From the NCBI RefSeq assembly GCF_900218065.1, contig NZ_OBMU01000001.1, positions 2,434,597 through 2,479,567 on the forward strand: a stretch of 44,971 bases of DNA, read 5' to 3'. The DNA is from Novosphingobium sp. Chol11 (GTDB lineage: Bacteria; Pseudomonadota; Alphaproteobacteria; Sphingomonadales; Sphingomonadaceae). The notes beneath the pieces were generated by a model. The model made no database searches and was not told the origin of the DNA. It saw only the letters and a list, made by a program, of their open reading frames with translations. The position numbers and the translations under genes were made by a program. This document shows positions 1 to 8,015 of this stretch, piece after piece. Every line of letters begins with the position of its first letter. Within the stretch, counting starts at the first letter, position 1.

Positions 1-204
1 AATTATGGACAGAATTATCGAAGCTGGACCAGCGCATCGACCCTTCATTCCGCTTACCGCGTGTGGGAAGCGGAAGCCTATCCCCGAGACCAGACAAGCC
101 TGGGGGCGTTCGGGCGAGTGCTGACAAACATCCCCGTGGCAGCTCCCGACCTGAATGTGGAGAAGAAATCTGACCGAAACGGCGCACAGTATCGCATCCT
201 GTGA
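1..204 (+). CDS. C-terminal fragment of an unidentified gene (cut by window edge)
   Basis: Frame 1 is open from the first base to a TGA at 202-204, giving 67 residues that end with a run of basic and polar residues (EKKSDRNGAQYRIL). The start lies outside the window. The pattern of Trp and Tyr spaced around a helix, followed by a short basic strand, loosely resembles the C-terminal winged-helix part of plasmid or phage primase-helicase proteins. That is only an impression from 67 residues, and I do not assign a function. It is followed by a resolvase gene on the same strand. Confidence 0.4.
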   Translation, partial: NYGQNYRSWTSASTLHSAYRVWEAEAYPRDQTSLGAFGRVLTNIPVAAPDLNVEKKSDRNGAQYRIL

Positions 205-246
205 GCCGGGCGACATAACGGGCGGTATGCCGTCTAAATCGACTAC

Positions 247-294
247 AGCCTGCCGAGACATTTTTCCGAAGGCGGAAAGGCGTCTTGGCAGGCT
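247..294. repeat. 48-nt two-level hairpin upstream of the resolvase
   Basis: The outer arms 247-259 and 282-294 pair over 13 positions, with one G opposite T that would be a wobble pair in RNA. Inside lies a second perfect 6-bp stem (TTTCCG, loop aagg, CGGAAA; 263-278). It sits 60 bases before the resolvase ATG. No T-run follows on either strand, so a simple intrinsic terminator is unlikely. It could be a resolvase crossover or binding site, or an RNA element. Confidence 0.55.
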
Positions 295-354
295 TGCTCT
301 TCCCTCCAAAAGACACAATCGCAGCAGGGTTTTAAACCGCCCTAAGGAGGAGCA

Positions 355-894
355 ATGCTTGTCGGCTATGCCCGCGTGTCCACAACCCACCAATCACTCG
401 ACGTTCAGATCGAGCAGCTTGCAGCCCATGGTGTCGAGAAAATGTTTCAGGAACAAATCAGCGGTAAATCGGCATCGAACCGACCTCAGTTGAAAGCTGC
501 GCTCGATTTTTGCCGCGAGGGCGATACGTTTCTTGTGACCCGGCTCGACCGATTTGCCCGGTCGGCTCAGGATTTGCATAATATCGTAGCCGCCCTGACA
601 GTGAAGGGCGTTGGATTCCGGTGCCTTCAACAGGGCGGCCTCGACACGACGACCAGCCACGGGAAGCTGATGTTGGGCATATTGGCCGCTGTAGCCGAAT
701 TCGAACTCGACATCCGGCAGGAGCGCCAACGCGAAGGGATCGAGAAGGCCAAGGTACGCGGTGTATATCGTGGCGGCAAACAGCGGTTCGACCCGGCGGA
801 GGCTCGGAAGCTGCGCGATGATGGCATGAAACCCCGTGCAATCGCGCGTGAACTGAAGTGCAGCCCGGCGACAGTTTATCGCTTGCTCGGCTGA
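355..894 (+). CDS. Serine recombinase (resolvase/invertase family)
   Basis: This 179-residue protein has the layout of small serine resolvases. The N-terminal catalytic domain opens with GYARVST, where Ser9 is the expected nucleophile. It continues with the conserved RLDRFARS arginine motif, then a long helix (EFELDIRQERQREGIEKAKVRG). A short C-terminal helix-turn-helix follows (EARKLRDDGMKPRAIARELKCSPATVYRLL). Length is normal for the Tn3-resolvase/Hin group. The start is well supported by AAGGAGGA a few bases upstream. It probably resolves cointegrates or multimers, or inverts a segment, of the island it sits in. No transposase is visible nearby. The hairpin at 247-294 is a possible recognition site. 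Function beyond the family is inference. Confidence 0.9.
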   Translation: MLVGYARVSTTHQSLDVQIEQLAAHGVEKMFQEQISGKSASNRPQLKAALDFCREGDTFLVTRLDRFARSAQDLHNIVAALTVKGVGFRCLQQGGLDTTTSHGKLMLGILAAVAEFELDIRQERQREGIEKAKVRGVYRGGKQRFDPAEARKLRDDGMKPRAIARELKCSPATVYRLLG

Positions 895-966
895 CCTATA
901 TCCCGCCAACTTGACCCGCCGCTCATCGCGGCTCGTGCCGCATTTTTGCCCTGAGCCGACCAACGG

Positions 967-1881
967 CTATTCGAACGGATTGAACTCACCCTTCTTGATC
1001 CGCTTTGCCCACCGCTCAAAAAAGGCATCCTGTACGAAGTTGATATTTTTCACGAGGCGCAAAAACAGAAGCGAACCCCCATACATGAGCAACATGCCGG
1101 TCCAGTTCCCCGGCGATTGGGAAATGAACGCAACTCCACTTGCGGTGCCGTGCTTAAAGAGTTCTCGCAGTTGCAGCCATTCAGGGGGGCTATTGTGAAC
1201 AATCACGCCATCGTCAACGAATACGTCCGCATCGCTGCGGAGCGAGTTCAGCCATTCATACGCTTCCTCAACATCCGGCCGATCGCCAACCATGACGCCT
1301 TCAAGCTGACGGCCGACGAGAACCTTCACTAGGTGGCGAAGAGAGTCGAAATGATAGTCGTCCCGGCCATAGTCGCCGATTGCGAAGCCCGAGGCGGCAA
1401 CTTCGGAAAGGCTGTTATTAGTGCCCACAGGAATGAAGGTAACATGCACGCTCCAACCGAAGTTCCGCTGGGGAAAGAGCGTTGTTTCCACGATTGTTTC
1501 GCGATGCCGGTCTTCATGTTGTGGAATCTTCCGGGTTTCGGAGCCATCATATTCGGCGGTAGTCTCAAGCCCTCCGATGATGCGGCTGTCGTTTACTGAC
1601 CATTCCACGACCCCACTGGCTTCAAGGCGCTCGACGGCGGCTTTGATTGCTTTCTCCGAGGCGTCGGGGAACGCTGAGGTCAGCTCTTCGATAGCATCAT
1701 AAGGACCGCCCCAAATCCATTGGTAGCCGCCCGAACCGCTTTCATACGGCAACTGATTTGCTGGATCTTCAAAGTTCTCGTAGAACCAAGCAACCATCTG
1801 TTCAGCATGGTCAAATTCCGAGGAGCGAGGATCGAGTTCCGGCGGTTCACTGACTGGTACAACGTGGGCAGCGCTCGGCAT
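967..1881 (-). CDS. Unknown 304-aa protein with conserved N-terminal motif and hydrophobic C-terminal segment
   Basis: I do not recognise a named family. An acidic N-terminus leads into a helical stretch (FDHAEQMVAWFYENFEDPANQ) and a Gly/Trp/Tyr-rich motif (GGYQWIWGGPYDAIEEL) at about residues 50-66. From memory, similar motifs recur at the N-terminus of uncharacterised bacterial proteins linked to HEPN-type or defence neighbourhoods; I cannot verify this here. A mixed middle region follows. Near residues 258-276 is a hydrophobic run (TGMLLMYGGSLLFLRLV) that could be a single membrane helix, followed by a basic tail (RWAKRIKKGEF). The start is supported by GAGGAAG just upstream of the ATG. 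It stands alone, between the resolvase on the opposite strand and a DUF6626-like gene. A membrane-acting effector is one possibility, without proof. Confidence 0.75.
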   Translation of the reverse strand: MPSAAHVVPVSEPPELDPRSSEFDHAEQMVAWFYENFEDPANQLPYESGSGGYQWIWGGPYDAIEELTSAFPDASEKAIKAAVERLEASGVVEWSVNDSRIIGGLETTAEYDGSETRKIPQHEDRHRETIVETTLFPQRNFGWSVHVTFIPVGTNNSLSEVAASGFAIGDYGRDDYHFDSLRHLVKVLVGRQLEGVMVGDRPDVEEAYEWLNSLRSDADVFVDDGVIVHNSPPEWLQLRELFKHGTASGVAFISQSPGNWTGMLLMYGGSLLFLRLVKNINFVQDAFFERWAKRIKKGEFNPFE

Positions 1882-2021
1882 AACTTCCTCGTATTCCTAT
1901 CGGGCGTTAGGCTTCCTATTACTGAATTATGGGGACAAGCCAACCGTTCGCTTTCTATACATTTTCGCCGAGAATGGCCGATTTGAGGACAATGAACAGC
2001 CGCTCGGACCGGTAGCTGGGC

Positions 2022-2303
2022 TTAGCAGTCGATCCGGCCGCAGCGACGAATGACATCGGCAAAGGCGTGCTTGCCCAAGTTAGATGCGCGGCGGTTTTCA
2101 TCAGGCGTCAGATTGCTGTCCATTGCCATGTCCAACAGCGTCAGTGCCAGGCGAAAGACAGCCCGAACATTGGGCTGGGCGCGAGAACAGCGCAGATAAT
2201 CATAATAACGCCGACTGTAGCCCATGTGCTCGACCGAAAAATGGGCGTGGGACTGGGTGATACCTGCTGCCCGGAAAAATGCATAAATGTCGTCCACTAT
2301 CAT
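2022..2303 (-). CDS. DUF6626-like small protein
   Basis: The protein has about 93 residues. The pattern IVDDIYAFFRAAGIT, then FSVEHMGYSRRYYDYLRCSRAQPNVRA, matches what I remember of DUF6626, a small family common in sphingomonad mobile elements; function is unknown. The N-terminal half looks like a compact helical, possibly nucleic-acid-binding, fold with a cluster of Arg and Tyr. I chose the ATG at 2303 because GAGG lies 9 bases upstream; the in-frame ATG at 2309 is only 3 bases from it, and the TTG at 2318 overlaps it. A perfect inverted repeat (2318-2339) lies just upstream and may be its operator. It is divergent from the DUF6641 gene. Confidence 0.7.
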   Translation of the reverse strand: MIVDDIYAFFRAAGITQSHAHFSVEHMGYSRRYYDYLRCSRAQPNVRAVFRLALTLLDMAMDSNLTPDENRRASNLGKHAFADVIRRCGRIDC

Positions 2304-2317
2304 GACCATAATCCTCA

Positions 2318-2339
2318 AAATACGATCCTACTCGTATTT
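2318..2339. promoter_or_regulatory. Candidate operator: perfect 8-bp inverted repeat
   Basis: AAATACGA and TCGTATTT are perfect inverse copies separated by 6 bases. The site begins 15 bases before the DUF6626-like ATG, inside the 178-base divergent region shared with the DUF6641 gene. The spacing fits a dimeric repressor site. The binding protein is unknown. Confidence 0.5.
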
Positions 2340-2481
2340 ATGGCTACACAGCAGCCTGATCCTTGATCGCGGCGCATGAATTATTTTCATTTATTTTCTA
2401 GTCGTTAAGGCCAATCTTCGGTCGCTCTCACGAACAACGACGTTACGGCTTGCCTTGTCCGAAACAAACAAGGAGATGCCC

Positions 2482-2940
2482 ATGTCGATCCTCAAGTCCC
2501 TGAAGCTTACCGCTGCCAGCCCGGTCAACGTCGGCGCATCCGAGCATGGTTTTCGTGCGAAGCTGCTGCGATATTTGGAAGAGCAGAAGGCGTTGGCGGA
2601 AGCTGAGATTGCCGGAACGACCTTCACCGCGACAAAGAAGGTCACGCGCAAAAATGCTGAGGGCGAGAAAATCCGGGTCGATGCACCCCGTGCCGTCCGC
2701 AAGGGTTGGTTCACCGACGCCAGCGGCAAGCTGTTTTTTCAGCTTCGCTATGGCAGCAAGCCGCTGGAGTTTGCCAAGGGCATGAACGCGGTTGCGGTCG
2801 AAAGCCTGACGGAAATGCCTAGCATCATCGCGTCGATCATCGAAGCGATCAACGCGGGCGAACTCGATCCGCAACTGACGAGCGCCATTGCCGAACGCAA
2901 GGCAAATTTCAAGCCTAAGGCCAAGAAAGCGGGCGCGTGA
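2482..2940 (+). CDS. DUF6641-like protein
   Basis: The 152-residue protein begins MSILKSLKL, a pattern I recall for DUF6641, followed by a coiled helical region (RAKLLRYLEEQKALAEAEIAG), a basic segment and a C-terminal domain with WFTDASGKLFFQLRYGSKPLEFAKGMNAV. The family has no known function but is frequent in sphingomonad integrative elements. The start at 2482 is preferred because AAGGAG lies 6 bases upstream; the ATG at 2476 touches the Shine-Dalgarno sequence. It overlaps the following DUF3768 gene by 4 bases, so the two are probably translated together. The tail (KPKAKKAGA) is basic. Confidence 0.8.
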   Translation: MSILKSLKLTAASPVNVGASEHGFRAKLLRYLEEQKALAEAEIAGTTFTATKKVTRKNAEGEKIRVDAPRAVRKGWFTDASGKLFFQLRYGSKPLEFAKGMNAVAVESLTEMPSIIASIIEAINAGELDPQLTSAIAERKANFKPKAKKAGA

Positions 2941-3275
2941 ACAACGATACTGAGAGGCGGGCGACCACAGCCCGCCTCAACGACCATTTCCGTTTTACCG
3001 GCGAAAACGGGTGGGTATTCCTCTCCGCTGGTGTTGCGGCACAACCTGTTCCGGTGAAGGACGCCATCGTTCATACCGTCCGGCATTTTGATGCCTTTAC
3101 GCCGGACAATGATCCCCATGGCGAACATGATTTTGGCACGCTGACGGTCAACGAGCTCCGGATCATCTGGGAGATTACCTACTATAAACGCGATCTAGGC
3201 GATGCCGACAGCGATCCGGCTGATCCCGTCAGGACCAAGCGCGTAATGGCCATCATGCTATCGGAGGAATATTGA
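2937..3275 (+). CDS. DUF3768 domain protein
   Basis: The protein has 112 residues and a GTG start inside the end of the DUF6641 gene (GTGA overlap). It shows the DUF3768 signature: an N-terminal LNDHFR helix, FLSAGVAA, then FDAFTPDNDPHGEHDFGTL near the middle and the end pattern DPADPVRTKRVMAIMLSEEY. DUF3768 proteins are small and uncharacterised, and are carried on plasmids and integrative elements of alphaproteobacteria. The overlap with the upstream gene suggests a two-gene operon. No catalytic motif can be named. Confidence 0.85.
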   Translation: MNNDTERRATTARLNDHFRFTGENGWVFLSAGVAAQPVPVKDAIVHTVRHFDAFTPDNDPHGEHDFGTLTVNELRIIWEITYYKRDLGDADSDPADPVRTKRVMAIMLSEEY

Positions 3276-3454
3276 TGCGGCGGTACAATGTCAGCGACAT
3301 CACGGAACAGCATTATCGGACGCTGCGCTTGCTGCTCCACCTCAATCTGGCTGAAGCCCATATAGTGGTAAGAAGCCAGCGACCCTGGCCCACTCCTATT
3401 TCATTTTCATTCCGTCAGCGCGATATTAAAATTGCAGGAGATGCAATCAACTAG
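3275..3454 (+). CDS. Possible small unknown ORF after DUF3768
   Basis: The ATG at 3275 overlaps the DUF3768 stop codon (TGATG) and gives 59 residues beginning MRRYNVSDITEQHYRTLRLL. The first half looks like a normal amphipathic helix; the second half looks less protein-like and may be a frayed or truncated end. There is no recognisable family. The only support is the coupled start codon and the GGAGGA about 9 bases upstream. Confidence 0.3.
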   Translation: MRRYNVSDITEQHYRTLRLLLHLNLAEAHIVVRSQRPWPTPISFSFRQRDIKIAGDAIN

Positions 3455-3644
3455 CGGCTGCATTTTGGCCATTGCCACTGCATGGAGTCGAGAATGATCC
3501 CGCCGTCGCCGAAAGACGAACAAAGATACATGCTGCCATGTTCGGCACAGAACATCCGCCAAAGACCCAGTGGCTGTTGACGTCCCTGCAGAAATGATTC
3601 ATGGTTTGTTCACAGGTTGTCCCCAGAATATGGGGAGGTAGACG

Positions 3645-3866
3645 ATGAAACGAAGAACACCCAATCTCGCGGCGAGCCTTCCGAAATGCAGGTGTTGCGG
3701 CAACTATTGGCGTCCGGCCCCCGGCGTGAACGCCAATACTGCCTATTGTAAGCGGTGCGCTAAGGCACGTCACGAGCAGGCCGCAACTGCGTTGGGCCTC
3801 AAACGCCTCGGCCCAACCGACTTCAAGGGAGGCTTCCTCCTCCCGAGACGATGGCGCTCAAGCTAG
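3645..3866 (+). CDS. Small zinc-ribbon-like protein, unknown function
   Basis: This 73-residue basic protein has two Cys pairs (CRCCGNYW around residues 16-23 and CKRC around 36-39), the spacing of a small zinc ribbon. The start is supported by GGGGAGG 8 bases upstream. The last 4 bases overlap, tail to tail, with the end of the kinase gene on the other strand. The preceding 190 bases (3455-3644) hold no clear gene but contain an inverted repeat at 3538-3555 (ATGTTC-N6-GAACAT). I cannot assign a role; small zinc ribbons of this kind often bind nucleic acid. Confidence 0.5.
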   Translation: MKRRTPNLAASLPKCRCCGNYWRPAPGVNANTAYCKRCAKARHEQAATALGLKRLGPTDFKGGFLLPRRWRSS

Positions 3867-4894
3867 GCGCCGAAAAAGGTCCGTAGCCCGGCTAAGGCTT
3901 GCGCCTGCCCAATGACTCCGCTGGAACCGTCCAACGACCGAGAACGCCCGCCGCCGATCGGATCGCTCCACGCGCGCCATTGTTGCTTGCGCGTCGAGAT
4001 GCGTTCCCACTCGACCTGTATCCGCCGTTGCCCCTTGGTCTGCTGCCATTTGACCAAGTCTGATGCGACTTCGACGGTCCACAGCGGATCAACCGGCAGA
4101 GCCGCTAGGCCCGAGAGGGTTTGATTGGTGTTCTGGAAACGCCCCGTCGTGTTGTCATTGAGTGTTCGACGGATGAATGTGCGCCACGGCTTCGGGATGT
4201 GTGGAAGCCACTTGAGAGTATCAACGAAGCCGCCGTGTTCAATGAGCGATTGCGGGTTGGGTGCTTCTTCGTACCAAATCTTGCCGTGCAGAAGCCGGAA
4301 GAGCGTCATACCAAGAGCCCATATATCACTTTTTGCGCTAGTTGGCCCATTATGCCAACACTCGTAGGCGATATGGTCGCAGTAGCCCGCTTGCGAGCCG
4401 TAACCGAGTAACAGGTCGTCCGTGACCAAACCGAAGTCGGCGAGCTTAGCCACACCCTGTCCGTCGAGGAGGATGTTCGCTGGCTTAATATCGCGATGGA
4501 GCATCCCTCTCGAATGGAGCACACCGAGGCCCTGTAGCACCTCGGTCGCCGCCTTCTTTACTGCCCGCAGCGTCATGGGGCCGGTGTCGAATTTCTTCTG
4601 GAGCGAGCCCCCCGCACAATATTCCATACAGATAATGACACTATCCCCGCTGTCACCCTCGACCACATGGTGGACTTGGACGACGTTGCGGTGTGTGGCT
4701 TTCGATAGGTTTTGAGCCTCATTCAACGATCCGCCCTTGTATAGTTGCCACCGGGCGTCATCGTGGTGGGCTTTGCGGTTCAGGACCTTGACTGCGACGT
4801 TGCCATGCGCCGGGTCCACGCCATGGAACACCTCGCCGAAGTGTCCATTGCCAATCTTCGCGCCGACTGTAAGACCGGAAACGTAGTCCGCCAT
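3863..4894 (-). CDS. Serine/threonine protein kinase (Hanks type)
   Basis: This is a complete protein kinase domain: glycine loop GNGHFG (15-20), ATP-anchoring Lys in VAVK (Lys36), helix-C Glu59, catalytic loop HRDIKPAN (133-140) and DFG (153-155). The APE position is altered to YECW, and SDIWALG follows. All key catalytic residues are present, so it is predicted to be active. No transmembrane helix or sensor domain is seen. The roughly 70-residue C-terminal tail is rich in Trp, Arg and Gln and may bind a partner. The ATG overlaps the stop of the upstream RuvC-like gene (TGATG), so translation is coupled. Its place beside a restriction-modification operon in an island suggests a defence role, by analogy with known phage-defence kinases such as Stk2 and PglW. 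That is inference. Confidence 0.92.
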   Translation of the reverse strand: MADYVSGLTVGAKIGNGHFGEVFHGVDPAHGNVAVKVLNRKAHHDDARWQLYKGGSLNEAQNLSKATHRNVVQVHHVVEGDSGDSVIICMEYCAGGSLQKKFDTGPMTLRAVKKAATEVLQGLGVLHSRGMLHRDIKPANILLDGQGVAKLADFGLVTDDLLLGYGSQAGYCDHIAYECWHNGPTSAKSDIWALGMTLFRLLHGKIWYEEAPNPQSLIEHGGFVDTLKWLPHIPKPWRTFIRRTLNDNTTGRFQNTNQTLSGLAALPVDPLWTVEVASDLVKWQQTKGQRRIQVEWERISTRKQQWRAWSDPIGGGRSRSLDGSSGVIGQAQALAGLRTFFGA

Positions 4895-5367
4895 CAGTCG
4901 TTCCTCGCGGCGATCAGGAGCATTGTGACTTCACGGCTTCCCTTGCGAAGCTTGCCACCGGTCGTGTGCTCATCCCAGAATGAATCGTCAGCCACATACT
5001 CATCAACCTTCCGCTCGCCATAGGTGCGGCTAACCACGCCCTTCTTCAATTGCGAGACCGACGAAGCGGACGCCGCAGCAGCGATCACCACCCCCCGGAC
5101 CTCCGCACTTTCCAGCATGCCTAGCTTTGCCGCGCCCTTGCCAGCGACGGCACTCGCCTTTACGTAAACGGCCTCGATACCGTTCTCGCGGATGTAGTCA
5201 GCACATTGCTGGTGCAAGACGTTGTAGGCGGCAGCTCTGTCGCCCTTCTGCACCTTCCATGTATCGTCGGCGAGAACCACGATCGGGCCATCGTCATGAG
5301 GGACTTCAACGTCCACGTAAGTCACGCCTTCTTTGGAGGCGCTAAGCCCCAACCACCGCTTCGTCAT
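4894..5367 (-). CDS. RuvC/DUF3010-like protein, probably catalytically inactive
   Basis: This 157-residue protein follows the strand-helix order of the RuvC/YqgF/DUF3010 RNase H-like fold. It has a first strand (WLGLSASKEGVTYVDVEV), a middle strand after a long helix (IEAVYVKASA), then GAAKLGMLESAEVRGVVIAAA, which parallels the helix that follows the catalytic Glu in RuvC-like proteins. The expected acidic residues of the first and fourth strands are replaced (Ser and Lys/Ala), so a nuclease is not predicted; a DNA-junction or nucleic-acid sensing role is possible. The start has GAGGG 6 bases upstream. A 92-base gap separates it from the helicase gene. It is coupled to the kinase gene by a TGATG overlap. 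The fold call is by eye. Confidence 0.65.
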   Translation of the reverse strand: MTKRWLGLSASKEGVTYVDVEVPHDDGPIVVLADDTWKVQKGDRAAAYNVLHQQCADYIRENGIEAVYVKASAVAGKGAAKLGMLESAEVRGVVIAAAASASSVSQLKKGVVSRTYGERKVDEYVADDSFWDEHTTGGKLRKGSREVTMLLIAARND

Positions 5368-5459
5368 TCATAACCCTCTGTTTGCCGTAACTGACTGATA
5401 CAACGAGGATGACGAATGGTGAAGAGAGAAGAACAGAACGTGGCAATCTCAAATAGTCG

Positions 5460-8015
5460 CTACAACCCCGGCTGCTCCTTGGCGACTACGGTGTCGTAAA
5501 GCCCATAGTGTGTCAGCCCTTCATGGCTCTCTATTCCAGTATAGCGGAGGGAGGCATCCTCATAGCGGCGGAACGCGAAAACGGCTTCATTCATTCGTTC
5601 GGTGTTAAAAACCTTTAGGCGCACCAGAAGATGAAAGTCGGCTACTGTCAGGCCAGTGACCGCAAGGAACAATTCCGGTTCCAGCTTGGTGATGACATCC
5701 TGTAGCGTATTTTCGCGAAAATCCGTCAGGTACATGAACGCTGGAATGCGTGTGGCAAACTTAATCAGCTTTTCCTGTACGAGCTTGCGCTTCGATTTGT
5801 ACTCCTTTTCTTCATCGGTTAGCTCTTTCTTTTCCTGCGAAGTAAGCTCGCTGCCTTTCGCCTTGTTCTTGAGGTCTTTGACCTTTTCGCTCTTGTTGAT
5901 GATGGTTTCGATGATGTTAACACCAAGCGCGCGCCAGCCTTCTATGCGTTCCACGGCTGCCATCGCCTCGGGATTGTTGAGAACGCGGCGCAACGTGTCA
6001 TTATCCACGTTGACGAGCATCGCGGATTCCCATTTTCGTGCCAGCAGCGTTGCCGAAGTTCCGGCCATTGCAATGTCAAGAATGCCGCCTGCGTCAATCT
6101 GCGTCATGTTGGCGCCGTCATAGGCCAGCACTGGCAGGAAGGAGACAAGCTCCCGCACCGCATTTTCTGGGTTGGCTTCGCCCGGCGAAAGGCCAACGCC
6201 ATATGATGACAACTGTCGAAGCGCACGGGTCGGCGCGAAATCGAACACAAAGCAGATGGGTTTGAAGACTTCTTCTTCGTTGGGATCGTCGCCATGGGGA
6301 TTCTTGATCGACCAAGGCGATTGCACCCGGAATGCTGCCTGAAAATAGGTTTCCGGCGAATTTAGGTTGCGTAGCATCAGGATCGACGACCATTGCGCCA
6401 CCGTCACGCCGGTTGTCAGCTTACCGCACGACAGTGTGATGGTCTTGGTGCCGAAACCACTGCCGACAGCCTGTCGGACGGGCGGCAACGCGTCCAGTCC
6501 GATGCCTGCCGTGGCCCCCGCCGCCACGATCAGCCTGTAATCATGCCAGAAGACGTTATGTTTCTCTTCCAACAAATTTCTCATCGCATGACAGGCGGCG
6601 ACGTTGGGCAGAAACCAGAAACTGTGCTGCAAATGGGGTAGCAATCTTGTGTCCGAATAGGGCCAAGGCGGCACGACGCCAGACTTAAGGCTATCGAGCG
6701 ATCGCGGCGCATCGGGTGCATTACGAATGACATTCAGCCATTTCTGCACCTCATCCTTGTGCTTGAATTGCGCCAGCACGCCGGTCCCGCTAGCGGCGAA
6801 AAATTCGTTAAGATCAAACTCGTCGAACTCCCCGCCGCTGGCAATGTGAGTAATTTCCGGCGGCATCTGATAGGTTAGCAGCCGCATTTGCGGCAGCGCG
6901 CCATAGGGATTGCGCGCATCTGGATTTTGCTCAGCAAATTCGACCTTGGCGCGTTGTTCGTCGGTATAGGTCCAGTTGAAAATCTGTTCCTCGATGAACT
7001 CGCCGGTGGCCAGCGCCTTGAAGGGGGTGCCGGAGAGATAGAGATAGGCCCGCGTGGTGATGGGCAGGAACTCGGCCTCGCTTTCTGAAAGGACCCCCAA
7101 ATCCTCGTTCACCTCCTCAAGGTCAGTGGCATATTCGAGACTGGTTTCCTTTTTGGCGACGGCCGCTTCCTCGCCCTCGAACAGCTCCTTTGCCGTCTCG
7201 CGCCAAGCGCCGAAATGGTATTCATCGAACACGACCAGGTCCCAGTTGATTGTGTGGAGCCATTCGTTCCGGGCCTTGATGTTGCCCGCCTTGTCGCGCC
7301 CCAACAAGTCTTGGAATGAGCCGAAATAGACCACGGGCTTATTGCCATCGATCTGGCTAGGGTCGCGCCCAGAGTTGCGGGAAAGATATTGCCAGGCGTC
7401 GAAATCGACATGGGATTCAAGGTCAGTCTGCCATGCATCCTCGACGGCAGGCTTGAAGGTCAGGACGAGAACTCGCTTCGCGCCCAGCTTCTTCGCAAGC
7501 TGGTAGGTGGTGAACGTCTTGCCGAAACGCATTTTCGCGTTCCAGAGGAAACGTGGAACGGCGGCGGCATTCTCCTTCCAGCGGGATTGATAATAGGTGT
7601 AGGTCTGTTCAACGGCCCGCGCTTGCTCTTCTCGTGGCGGGAAATCCTCGTGGTGCGTGCCCGTTAATTGTTGGCCAGTGCGCAGCTCGGACAGGACGGT
7701 TTTCACGTCCGCGACCGTGCATTGCATCCATTCGAGCTGCGGGTTGGCGAAGCCTTTGCGCTTCAAGGCATAGCGCACGGCATGATCCGTGATAATGCCC
7801 CCATCATCCCGTTCAGCGCTTTCGTCCAGCTCGATGGTGTAGTTGGTTATGGCGGCGGTTTTGAGCTGTTCAGCCACTCGCTGCTTCACGTCGCGTGTGG
7901 TCTGCCCGACTTTTAGAAGGCCGTCATGCGTATCGGCGGCGATGGCATAGGCGTAGATGCGCGGACGCGCTTTCGGTTTGGGGGTCAGGATTTCGTCAAC
8001 AGTGGGCTTATTCAT
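5460..8015 (-). CDS. GIY-YIG (T5orf172-type) nuclease fused to SF2 helicase, restriction subunit
   Basis: The protein has 851 residues from the ATG at 8015, which overlaps the end of the long methylase by 8 bases; an upstream extension to 8060 is not needed. The N-terminal GIY-YIG/T5orf172-like domain is seen in IYAYAIA (20-26) and LLKVGQTTR (33-41). A superfamily 2 helicase follows: motif I AKMRFGKT (160-167), motif II DEYH (264-267), motif III SGTPF (about 329), motif V GKLTTGVT (531-538), and motif VI as QAAFRVQSPW (559-568) instead of the usual GRxxR. The remaining roughly 250 C-terminal residues are helical and charged. It is predicted to translocate on DNA and cleave unmodified targets, as the restriction subunit partnering the two upstream methylases. 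Confidence 0.85.
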   Translation of the reverse strand: MNKPTVDEILTPKPKARPRIYAYAIAADTHDGLLKVGQTTRDVKQRVAEQLKTAAITNYTIELDESAERDDGGIITDHAVRYALKRKGFANPQLEWMQCTVADVKTVLSELRTGQQLTGTHHEDFPPREEQARAVEQTYTYYQSRWKENAAAVPRFLWNAKMRFGKTFTTYQLAKKLGAKRVLVLTFKPAVEDAWQTDLESHVDFDAWQYLSRNSGRDPSQIDGNKPVVYFGSFQDLLGRDKAGNIKARNEWLHTINWDLVVFDEYHFGAWRETAKELFEGEEAAVAKKETSLEYATDLEEVNEDLGVLSESEAEFLPITTRAYLYLSGTPFKALATGEFIEEQIFNWTYTDEQRAKVEFAEQNPDARNPYGALPQMRLLTYQMPPEITHIASGGEFDEFDLNEFFAASGTGVLAQFKHKDEVQKWLNVIRNAPDAPRSLDSLKSGVVPPWPYSDTRLLPHLQHSFWFLPNVAACHAMRNLLEEKHNVFWHDYRLIVAAGATAGIGLDALPPVRQAVGSGFGTKTITLSCGKLTTGVTVAQWSSILMLRNLNSPETYFQAAFRVQSPWSIKNPHGDDPNEEEVFKPICFVFDFAPTRALRQLSSYGVGLSPGEANPENAVRELVSFLPVLAYDGANMTQIDAGGILDIAMAGTSATLLARKWESAMLVNVDNDTLRRVLNNPEAMAAVERIEGWRALGVNIIETIINKSEKVKDLKNKAKGSELTSQEKKELTDEEKEYKSKRKLVQEKLIKFATRIPAFMYLTDFRENTLQDVITKLEPELFLAVTGLTVADFHLLVRLKVFNTERMNEAVFAFRRYEDASLRYTGIESHEGLTHYGLYDTVVAKEQPGL

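Noticed and set aside
1..360. Left attachment site of the island
   Set aside because: No copy of the tRNA-Phe 3' end is present near the window start.
3538..3555. SOS/LexA-type box
   Set aside because: ATGTTC-N6-GAACAT is a palindrome, but orientation and spacing do not fit the alphaproteobacterial GTTC-N7-GTTC site.
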